From the NCBI GenBank assembly GCA_028718465.1, contig JAQULX010000010.1, positions 1-19,994 on the forward strand: 19,994 nucleotides of DNA, given 5' to 3'. A program made the translations under genes and the position numbers. Numbering within the stretch: the first letter of the stretch is position 1; every line of letters starts with the position of its first letter. The notes under the pieces were generated by a model. The model saw nothing but the letters and a program-made list of their open reading frames with translations, searched no databases and had not been told where the DNA came from. The stretch comes from Dehalococcoidales bacterium. GTDB lineage: Bacteria; Chloroflexota; Dehalococcoidia; Dehalococcoidales; UBA3254. Below are positions 7,465-13,721 of the stretch, piece after piece.

Positions 7465-7538
7465 TACCTATTATTTCTAGGTATGTTTCCCGCCTAGGTA
7501 TATTTGATGTTAAATTCTTTATAAACTAAACTAGGTAT
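7465..7538 (+). promoter_or_regulatory. Repeated CTAGGTAT operator-like boxes around the ABC transporter promoter
   Basis: CTAGGTAT occurs three times in direct orientation (7477-7484, 7494-7501, 7531-7538), and the inverted core TACCTA is at 7465-7470. A plus-strand promoter candidate lies among them: TTGATG (7504-7509), 17 bases, TAAACT (7527-7532). The second box abuts the -35 and the third overlaps the -10, as expected for a repressor operator. The cognate regulator is unknown. Confidence 0.5.
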
Positions 7539-7570
7539 TAGAGAAAAAATATATAAACTCCCCGGGCTAA

Positions 7571-7628
7571 CCGTAGGATCGATTAATCGATGGCACCCCT
7601 CCGGTGTTTTTACCGGTCTTTTCTACGG
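7571..7628 (+). promoter_or_regulatory. Candidate structured 5' leader (three-way junction) of the ABC transporter operon
   Basis: The closing helix CCGTAG/CTACGG (7571-7576 with 7623-7628) encloses two further elements. One is the perfect 14-base palindrome ATCGATTAATCGAT (7578-7591). The other is a hairpin, CCGGT-gttttt-ACCGG (7601-7616), followed by TCTTTT. The three helices could form a three-way junction in the mRNA leader, and the last could act as a weak attenuator. It does not match a riboswitch class I know. The palindrome might instead be a DNA operator. Confidence 0.35.
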
Positions 7629-7656
7629 ATTCATGAAGCTCCGGCAAGTAGTTTCA

Positions 7657-7671
7657 GTCTCTGGAAGAGAC
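7657..7671 (+). promoter_or_regulatory. Hairpin covering the ribosome-binding region of the ABC permease gene
   Basis: GTCTCT-GGA-AGAGAC forms a perfect 6-base stem ten bases before the ATG. It contains GGAAGAG, the only Shine-Dalgarno-like purine run upstream of this gene. The hairpin would hide part of that site, so translation may be regulated or weak. Confidence 0.35.
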
Positions 7672-7681
7672 ATACGCAGAC

Positions 7682-8923
7682 ATGGGAAATCTGAAGCTGG
7701 CCCTATTCTTAGCCTATAAATCGATAATTAGAGGGAGCCGCTGGACGCTGGTTTTGATTATTCTGGTGATGTCTCTGAGCTTCGCTAATCTCGTACTCAC
7801 TCCCTCTCTTCTATCCGGAGTAACGGACGCTATCAACCAGCAGCAAATCAATACCCTTTTCGGGAATATCGTTATTGATCCGCCATCCGATGAATACTAC
7901 CTGGACAATGCAAGCTGGATAGAAGACCGGGTTACCCAAATACCCGGGGTGGCCGCCGTTTCTTCTCATCTCAACTCCCAGGCTTTCTTCGAATACAACT
8001 GGCAGCGAAAAACCGCCGACCAGAAGAAAGGGCAAAGCGGCGAATGGAGCGTTATCGGCGTTGACCCGCAGAAAGAAACAAATGTAACCACTATCCACAA
8101 CAGCCTGATCGCCGGAAGCTATCTGGACCCGGAAGACCGGGACCAGATAGTGTTGGGAATCGAAATCAGCGGCGGACCGGAGGCGAATAATCAACCCTTT
8201 CTGACGCTGGAAGGCGTTAAGGTTGGAGATAAGGTAAGGTTAACCTATCCCGGTAGCATTCAGCGGCAATATACCGTTAAAGGAATTTTCAAAGCCCGGC
8301 AGGATGAAGCTAACCGGACAGCCTATGTAACCATCAAAGAAATGCGTTCGGTTTTAAGTCCGGCTACGGGAGCGGATCGCGCCAGTCAGGTATTGGTCCG
8401 TATTCAAAATAGCGATGATGAGGACCAGGTCCTTTCCGATTTAAACGCCATAGGCATCAAAGGACAGGTGCGGCACTGGTCAGACTATGGGGGGAGCGTC
8501 GGCGGCATTATTTCCAGTTTTAATGTTATTGCTTCCCTCATCGGCGGAATTGCCCTGATTGTGGCCGGCGTAGTTATGTTTATTGTGATATATATAAACG
8601 TCAGCAATAGAAAAAGACAGATCGGCATATTGCGGGCTATCGGCATCAACCGGGACGTAGTGATGACCTCTTATATGGTCCAGGCCTTACTCTATGCCGC
8701 ACTGGGTATTATTTTTGGCGGGATCCTTTTGGGATATATCATCAAACCCTATTTTGACTCCCATCCCATTGAACTGCCGGTCGGGCTGGTGAGCCTGACT
8801 ATAAATATGACAACCGTACGCAACGGCATCATTGGACTGCTGGCGGCAGCGCTGCTGGCAGGTACCATCCCGGTACTCAACATTACGCGTGAAAGTATAA
8901 TCAAAGCCATCTGGGGGAACTAG
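7682..8923 (+). CDS. ABC transporter permease, FtsX/MacB (LolC/E-like) type
   Basis: A 413-residue permease with one N-terminal membrane helix (about 22-42), a large extracytoplasmic domain (about 45-275) of the MacB periplasmic-core kind, and three C-terminal helices (about 280-305, 333-355, 380-400). The FtsX-family coupling segment after TM2, NVSNRKRQIGILRAIGIN (306-323), is well conserved. Such permeases act mechanically with a LolD/MacB-like ATPase, moving lipoproteins, peptides or drugs, or controlling envelope enzymes, rather than forming an ordinary import channel. The ATPase gene follows after 115 bases; no MacA-like adaptor or substrate-binding protein is present, so the cargo cannot be deduced. 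The upstream leader has operator-like boxes and possible RNA structure, suggesting inducible expression. Confidence 0.92.
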   Translation: MGNLKLALFLAYKSIIRGSRWTLVLIILVMSLSFANLVLTPSLLSGVTDAINQQQINTLFGNIVIDPPSDEYYLDNASWIEDRVTQIPGVAAVSSHLNSQAFFEYNWQRKTADQKKGQSGEWSVIGVDPQKETNVTTIHNSLIAGSYLDPEDRDQIVLGIEISGGPEANNQPFLTLEGVKVGDKVRLTYPGSIQRQYTVKGIFKARQDEANRTAYVTIKEMRSVLSPATGADRASQVLVRIQNSDDEDQVLSDLNAIGIKGQVRHWSDYGGSVGGIISSFNVIASLIGGIALIVAGVVMFIVIYINVSNRKRQIGILRAIGINRDVVMTSYMVQALLYAALGIIFGGILLGYIIKPYFDSHPIELPVGLVSLTINMTTVRNGIIGLLAAALLAGTIPVLNITRESIIKAIWGN

Positions 8924-9038
8924 TGTAAATAAAGAGTTAGTTATCAGGTAATAGGTCGCATGTTTCGAGAAATGGGAGGTTAAAAACCACTCTCTCACCA
9001 AATTCAACATTTAGAACCTGAAACTTAAATCCTGAAAA

Positions 9039-9707
9039 ATGATTATCGTTACAGACCTGAAAAAAATATACGGAAGAGGCGATACAGCCACCCATGCCCT
9101 GAAGGGAGTTACTCTCGACGTTGAACCAGGGGAATTCGTAGCTATCATGGGGCGGAGCGGGTCCGGTAAATCGACCCTGCTGCACATGCTGGGGCTGCTG
9201 GATGCGCCTACCGCCGGAGAAATTATTATCGATGGCATCAATGTACTGCGGCTTTCTTCGGAGAAGCAGGCCAAATTCAGATTGAGCTGTCTGGGTTATG
9301 TTTTCCAGGAATTCTCTCTGATCTCCGAAATGACCATACTGGAAAATACATATCTGCCGGCAGTGTGTCTGCACAGAGAGAACCATTACCGCCAGCGAGC
9401 CCGGGAAATCCTGGAAACGATAGGGCTGGGAGAGCGCCTCACCCACTATCCAAACGAGGTTTCGGGAGGAGAACAGCAGAGGGCCGCCATTGCCCGCGCT
9501 TTGATCAACCAGCCTAAAATTCTCTTCGCCGACGAGCCAACCGCCAGCCTCGACATCAATTCAGCTAAAATTATCCTGGACTTGTTTAAAAAGCTGAACC
9601 AGGAACTGAAACAGACAATCGTCATGGTTACCCATGAACCGGAAGATGCCAGGTATGCCGACCGGGTGATCTGGCTGAAAGACGGGCTCATTTCCAGCGG
9701 AATTTAA
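9039..9707 (+). CDS. ABC transporter ATP-binding protein, LolD/MacB type
   Basis: A complete 222-residue ATPase. Walker A GRSGSGKST is at 38-46, the Q-loop Q90 in VFQE, the signature VSGGEQQRA at 141-149, Walker B ILFADE at 161-166, the D-loop ASLD at 169-172 and the switch H199. The length and the LLHMLGLLDAPTAGEI segment are typical of the LolD/MacB/FtsE branch that partners FtsX-type permeases, here the preceding gene. The ATG has no Shine-Dalgarno site. The 115-base gap holds a weak GGTT-aaa-AACC hairpin and, just before the ATG, a poor -10-like TTAAAT. The coding end overlaps the convergent MFS gene by four bases. Confidence 0.95.
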   Translation: MIIVTDLKKIYGRGDTATHALKGVTLDVEPGEFVAIMGRSGSGKSTLLHMLGLLDAPTAGEIIIDGINVLRLSSEKQAKFRLSCLGYVFQEFSLISEMTILENTYLPAVCLHRENHYRQRAREILETIGLGERLTHYPNEVSGGEQQRAAIARALINQPKILFADEPTASLDINSAKIILDLFKKLNQELKQTIVMVTHEPEDARYADRVIWLKDGLISSGI

Positions 9708-10936
9708 GTCTCCACCCGGGGCTGAAAAAATCCTTCTTTTTCCTTCGTTTCACCTTTGATAACCATAAACAGCGGCAAAGAGGACAGTGCCAGACCTGCC
9801 CAGAATAAAAAAGGAGCCCCCGGGCTGATGTCTGAAAAACTATTGCCCAGTGGAGAAGCCAGGAAAGGCCCCAGCATACCCAGAGAAACACTAAGACCCA
9901 TGGCGGTCCCGGAATAGGTAGTGCCGACCCCTTTGAACTGGACCAGCAAGGTGATACAGAGAGGCATGGCGGCACTGCGTAAAAACCCTCCCAGGATCAG
10001 GACGGCAAAAACAGAGGCACCCTGAACAAACGGCAGTGCGGCAAAACTGGCCCCCAGGGAAACCATGGACAGGATGAGTATCTTTTTATGGGACCGCAGC
10101 CGGTTCGCGATGAAGACCATAGGTATCATGCCAGCCAGGGTCGCAGCATTGCTTACAGTTATTGCCGAGTCGGCGCTAACGGCAGTCCAACCGATATCCC
10201 GCAGATAATAAGGCAAGTAACCGCTGAAGCCCATGAGAGAGCCCCATAAAGTGATCTGTATCAGGCCGATTGCCCAGACTTCTCTAATGCGGATAACCCT
10301 GGAGAAAGCCTGTCGAAACGGTACAGTGGAAATCGCATTTGATGGCGATTCGCTTTTATCGGGCTCCCGGCCTGTAAACAGCCATAACAGTCCGATCAGG
10401 ATAGCCGGTGCGCTTAAGAGAAAGATCACATTCCTCCAGCCCCCCGGCAGAGGCGATAAGAGAGTGGCGGCGAACATGGTGCCGATCATTCCGCCGCCTG
10501 TCAGCGAGATATTCAGAAGGGCATTGGTGAATCCCAGTTGCTTTCGTTCAAACCAGACCGCCGTGGTCTTGGGTATTATCCCGTGAACAATCACTGAAGT
10601 CAGGCCGAATAGAAAATTGGAGAATACCAGCATCGGAAAACCGGAAGAGAATCCTCTCAATGCGGAGAAAAGACCGCCTATCAAGCAGACCACCGTTAAA
10701 GTACGCTTCAGCCCAAAACGGTCAGCCAGCAAGCCCCCAGGAAGACCGATAAACACTCCGGCCAGGGCATCGCTGCCCCAGATGAGTCCCAGAGAGACCG
10801 GATTCAAGCCAAGGTCCAGAGACATCTCTTTGAAAAGTACCGGCAGGCACATTCTTTCCAGGCCGCCTATGGTCCCGTACGTCAGCATGGCCAGCGTCAG
10901 TATGTACCATTTATATTTCGATTTAAGAATACTTAT
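9704..10936 (-). CDS. Major facilitator superfamily transporter, probable ATA start
   Basis: A twelve-helix MFS permease with the loop 2-3 motif GGLLADRFGLKRT early in the protein and an inter-domain loop near its middle. The closest feel is to oxalate/formate or nitrate-type MFS proteins, but the substrate cannot be read from sequence. The first canonical start is ATG at 10888, which has no ribosome site and would clip helix 1. The same frame continues upstream with KSKYKWYILTLA, a typical MFS N terminus, to an ATA at 10936. That ATA lies eight bases after a perfect AAGGAG (10950-10945). No ATG, GTG or TTG exists in that extension. I take ATA (410 residues) as the likely start; from 10888 the product has 394 residues. 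Confidence 0.88.
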   Translation of the reverse strand: MSILKSKYKWYILTLAMLTYGTIGGLERMCLPVLFKEMSLDLGLNPVSLGLIWGSDALAGVFIGLPGGLLADRFGLKRTLTVVCLIGGLFSALRGFSSGFPMLVFSNFLFGLTSVIVHGIIPKTTAVWFERKQLGFTNALLNISLTGGGMIGTMFAATLLSPLPGGWRNVIFLLSAPAILIGLLWLFTGREPDKSESPSNAISTVPFRQAFSRVIRIREVWAIGLIQITLWGSLMGFSGYLPYYLRDIGWTAVSADSAITVSNAATLAGMIPMVFIANRLRSHKKILILSMVSLGASFAALPFVQGASVFAVLILGGFLRSAAMPLCITLLVQFKGVGTTYSGTAMGLSVSLGMLGPFLASPLGNSFSDISPGAPFLFWAGLALSSLPLFMVIKGETKEKEGFFQPRVET

Positions 10937-11000
10937 CTGAGAATCTCCTTGATTTGAAGCCTCTGCGCTCGGAAAGAAATATCAGGATGATATTTTCGAA

Positions 11001-11029
11001 ATATTAAATAATAATGTCTGAATAGTCAA
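11001..11029 (-). promoter_or_regulatory. Promoter candidate for the MFS transporter gene
   Basis: On the minus strand, -35 TTGACT (11029-11024) and -10 TAATAT (11006-11001) are separated by 17 bases, about 65 bases before the proposed ATA start. A second TATAAT occurs further upstream near 11090 but lacks a -35. Confidence 0.45.
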
Positions 11030-11189
11030 TGCCCGATCAATATTTACCTAATTCCTTATTTGCCATTCATGCTTTCTTTACACTGCCTTATTATAGCATG
11101 AAACCCGAATGCCGGCGGATACTGCCGGGATGATCTCTAAAGGATGTTCGTTAGCACTGCTTATGGTAGACGATATACTTAAGCGCTGG

Positions 11190-11218
11190 TTGATTTGTCT
11201 GATAGCTTGTAGTATGAT
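11190..11218 (+). promoter_or_regulatory. Promoter candidate for the membrane pyrophosphatase gene
   Basis: TTGATT (11190-11195), a 17-base spacer and TATGAT (11213-11218) predict a start near 11225, giving a leader of about 130 bases. An additional AT-rich TATAAA/TATAGT region at 11318-11330 could be a second, proximal promoter, but no -35 at good spacing was found for it. Confidence 0.45.
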
Positions 11219-11221
11219 AGT

Positions 11222-11274
11222 CACTGAAATTTGGGTCTGATCTCAAATACCGGTTAATGCCTTTCAGTGCTTTT
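11222..11274 (+). promoter_or_regulatory. Nested hairpin at the start of the hppA leader, terminator-like
   Basis: CACTGAAA (11222-11229) pairs perfectly with TTTCAGTG (11262-11269). Inside, ATTTGGG pairs with CTCAAAT (11229-11246 region, one G-U, sharing the last A of the outer stem). The outer stem is followed by C and TTTT. It begins where the predicted transcript begins, so it may protect the 5' end or act as an attenuator. Confidence 0.35.
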
Positions 11275-11356
11275 ATTCAACATAGCAAATTTGTGCGTTC
11301 AGGGTTAACTGAGTTTAATATAAAGTATAGTTTTTAAGGAGGTACAAGGAAAAGCC

Positions 11357-13549
11357 ATGCCCAGTATTTTTTGGGTGGTACCGGTTGCATGTGTGCTGAC
11401 GGTAATATTCGCCATCTGGCTGATTGTTACCACTCTCAGACGCAGTCAAGGGACCCCGGAAATGAAGAAAGTAGGCGACATGATCTACGAAGGCGCCTGG
11501 GCTTTCTTGAAGCGCCAGTACAGCACAATTGGTATGATCTCGGTTATCGTCGCAATTATCATCGCTGTCATTGTAGGAGTGCTTCAGGGACAGAGAGGCA
11601 TCGAAGGTATGACGGCCTTCGGCTTTGCCTGGAGGACAGGCATTGCATTCCTGGTAGGTGCGATCTGTTCAGGTGTCGCAGGATTCATCGGCATGATTAT
11701 TGCCGTGAAAACTAACGTCCGCTGCGCTGCGGCTTCGCAGAAGAGCTTGAATGAAGCCGTGCAGACCGCCATGCGCGGTGCGGCCGTACCCGGGTTCCTG
11801 ATCGTCGTTCTCAGCCTCATCGGTGTCACAATAATCTTCTTCGCTTACGGCGGAGCCACGAATCCGGAAGTTGCTCCTCATCTGATCCTCGGCTTCGGTT
11901 TCGGTGCCAGCTTCGTCGCCCTTTTTGCCCAACTCGGCGGCGGTATTTATACCAAGGCTGCTGATATGGGCGCTGACCTGGTAGGCAAGGTCGAAGCGGG
12001 TATTCCTGAAGATGACCCCCGCAACGCCGCCGTTATCGCCGATCTGGTAGGTGATAATGTAGGCGACTGCGCCGGCCGCGGCGCCGACCTTTTTGAGTCA
12101 ACAGCCGCCGAAAACATCGGCGCTATGGTACTCGGTATTGCACTCTACGTGGCTACTGGCCTGGTAGAGTGGATCCTCTTCCCCCTGGTTGTTCGTTCCT
12201 TCGGTCTCATCGCCTGCATCTTCGGGCTCCTGAGTGTCCGCATCCGCGGTGATGAAAACCCCATGGCCGCCTTGAACCGGGGCTACTACGTATCCGTTCT
12301 TATCAGCGCGGTTGGTATGGTCGTTACTGTCTGGGCCATGCTGGGAACCGCCCCCGGCGGTTGGGGCTGGTTGGCCCTGGCCGGACTGATCGGTATCCTG
12401 GCCAGCGTAGTGGTTGTCTTTGTCACCCAGTACTACACTGAGGGCAGATACAGACCTGTCAAATCCATCGTGGAAGCTTCCAAGACCGGCCCGGCCACCA
12501 ACATAGTCACCGGTGTCGCCGTCGGTTTTGAAAGCACTTTTTTCACTGCGATTATTATCGGCATTGCATTGCTCTCATCATACTTCCTGGGTTCTATGGC
12601 CCTCACCGGTGCAACCGGTTTGACTGCCATGCAGGCCGGAGCCTTTGGTACCGCTATCGCTACCATGGGTATGCTGATGACCTGCGCCTTTATTCTGACC
12701 GAAGACACCTTCGGCCCAATTACGGATAACGCTAACGGCGTCAACGAGTTCGCCCATGCCGGAGCGGAAATCAGAAGAATTACCGACCGCCTGGATGCGG
12801 TCGGCAATACCACCAAAGCCCTGACCAAGGGTTATGCCATGGTCTCTGCCGGCCTGGCGGCCTTTCTCCTGTTCCAGGCCTATCTGGAGAGGGTGTCAGT
12901 CCTGCGGGATATCAGGGTAAACGGCATTTTAGTACCGTTTGAAGAAGTTAACCTGGTGCAGCCGGATGTCTTCGTGGGCGCCCTTTTAGCCGCCATGCTG
13001 GTCTACCTCTTCTGCGCCCTGGCGATACGTGCCGTCAGTAAGACCGCTGCCAAGATTATCGAAGAGGTCCGCCGCCAGTTCCGCGAAAATCCCGGAATCA
13101 TGAAAGGCACTGTCAAACCGGACTATGCCCGCGCCGTGGATATCACCGCCCGGTCTGCCCTGAGAGGCATGATCGCCCCCGGATTGCTCCCGGTTTTAGC
13201 CCCCATCGTGATCGGCGTCGTCTTCAGATACATTCCTGCCGCAGCGGGCTATGACGCTGCCATGGTTGTGGCCGCAGTCCTCATGGTAGGCACCATCGGA
13301 GGAATCATGATGGCTTCCTTCATGAACAACGGCGGTGGCGCCTGGGATAATGCCAAGAAATATATCGAGGATAACCAGCTCAAAGATGAGAATGGCAAGG
13401 TCCTCGGCAAAGGTTCATTTGCTCATGCCGCCGCTGTGGTCGGCGATACCGTCGGCGATCCATTCAAAGATACCGCCGGTCCGTCAGTCCACGTGCTGGT
13501 CAAACTTCTGGCCACTATCACCCTGGTTATGGCCCCGTTATTCGTCTAA
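11357..13549 (+). CDS. hppA: Membrane-bound proton-translocating pyrophosphatase
   Basis: A 730-residue integral membrane pyrophosphatase with about sixteen hydrophobic segments. It couples hydrolysis of cytoplasmic PPi to ion pumping. The PPi/Mg binding loop is intact: GADLVGKVEAGIPEDDPRN (205-223) and GDNVGDCAGRGADLFES (232-248). The C-terminal acidic loop includes GDTVGDPFKDTAGPS. In GNTTKALTKG, K487 and T490 occupy the positions where K+-dependent enzymes have Ala and Ala/Gly, so this is predicted to be a K+-independent proton pump. AAGGAGGT and a second AAGGA, six bases from the ATG, support the start. Transcribed alone, it is followed by a long hairpin. In an energy-limited anaerobe it would recover energy from biosynthetic PPi. 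Substrate and topology are family knowledge; ion specificity is inferred. Confidence 0.96.
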   Translation: MPSIFWVVPVACVLTVIFAIWLIVTTLRRSQGTPEMKKVGDMIYEGAWAFLKRQYSTIGMISVIVAIIIAVIVGVLQGQRGIEGMTAFGFAWRTGIAFLVGAICSGVAGFIGMIIAVKTNVRCAAASQKSLNEAVQTAMRGAAVPGFLIVVLSLIGVTIIFFAYGGATNPEVAPHLILGFGFGASFVALFAQLGGGIYTKAADMGADLVGKVEAGIPEDDPRNAAVIADLVGDNVGDCAGRGADLFESTAAENIGAMVLGIALYVATGLVEWILFPLVVRSFGLIACIFGLLSVRIRGDENPMAALNRGYYVSVLISAVGMVVTVWAMLGTAPGGWGWLALAGLIGILASVVVVFVTQYYTEGRYRPVKSIVEASKTGPATNIVTGVAVGFESTFFTAIIIGIALLSSYFLGSMALTGATGLTAMQAGAFGTAIATMGMLMTCAFILTEDTFGPITDNANGVNEFAHAGAEIRRITDRLDAVGNTTKALTKGYAMVSAGLAAFLLFQAYLERVSVLRDIRVNGILVPFEEVNLVQPDVFVGALLAAMLVYLFCALAIRAVSKTAAKIIEEVRRQFRENPGIMKGTVKPDYARAVDITARSALRGMIAPGLLPVLAPIVIGVVFRYIPAAAGYDAAMVVAAVLMVGTIGGIMMASFMNNGGGAWDNAKKYIEDNQLKDENGKVLGKGSFAHAAAVVGDTVGDPFKDTAGPSVHVLVKLLATITLVMAPLFV

Positions 13550-13569
13550 AATTAACACAGGGTTTAAGC

Positions 13570-13613
13570 GAAACAGAACCCCCCTGCCCGGAAGAGCAGA
13601 GGGGTTCTGTTTC
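13570..13613 (+). terminator. Large hairpin after hppA, probable terminator
   Basis: GAAACAGAACCCC (13570-13582) pairs perfectly with GGGGTTCTGTTTC (13601-13613). After one C/A mismatch, CTGC pairs with GCAG around an 8-base loop. It lies 20 bases after the hppA stop. No T run follows (the sequence becomes C-rich), so termination or 3'-end protection may need factors. Confidence 0.65.
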
Positions 13614-13639
13614 CACCCCACCCCCGGAAGCCCGGCTCC

Positions 13640-13680
13640 ATTCCGGACTTGATCAGTAAAAGAGCCCCGATACCCGGAAT
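13640..13680. repeat. Imperfect REP-like inverted repeat
   Basis: ATTCCGG (13640-13646) and CCGGAAT (13674-13680) are perfect inverted arms separated by 27 bases. The left arm continues as ACTTGATC, which resembles the dispersed ATTCCGG-type palindromes found between genes in many bacterial genomes. It lies between the hppA hairpin and the polA promoter. Confidence 0.35.
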
Positions 13681-13685
13681 CCTGA

Positions 13686-13715
13686 GTGACCCTCACCGCC
13701 ATACTCTGCTATAAT
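13686..13715 (+). promoter_or_regulatory. polA promoter placing the transcript start at the ATG
   Basis: A perfect -10, TATAAT, is at 13710-13715, with a weak -35 GTGACC at 13686-13691 (18-base spacer). The ATG at 13722 begins seven bases after the last base of the -10, where transcription is expected to start, and there is no Shine-Dalgarno site. This implies a leaderless polA mRNA. Confidence 0.55.
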
Positions 13716-13721
13716 GGTCTT

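Noticed and set aside
13686..13721. Upstream GTG start for polA
   Set aside because: The added residues do not resemble the Pol I N terminus, and the region is the promoter with TATAAT six bases before the ATG.
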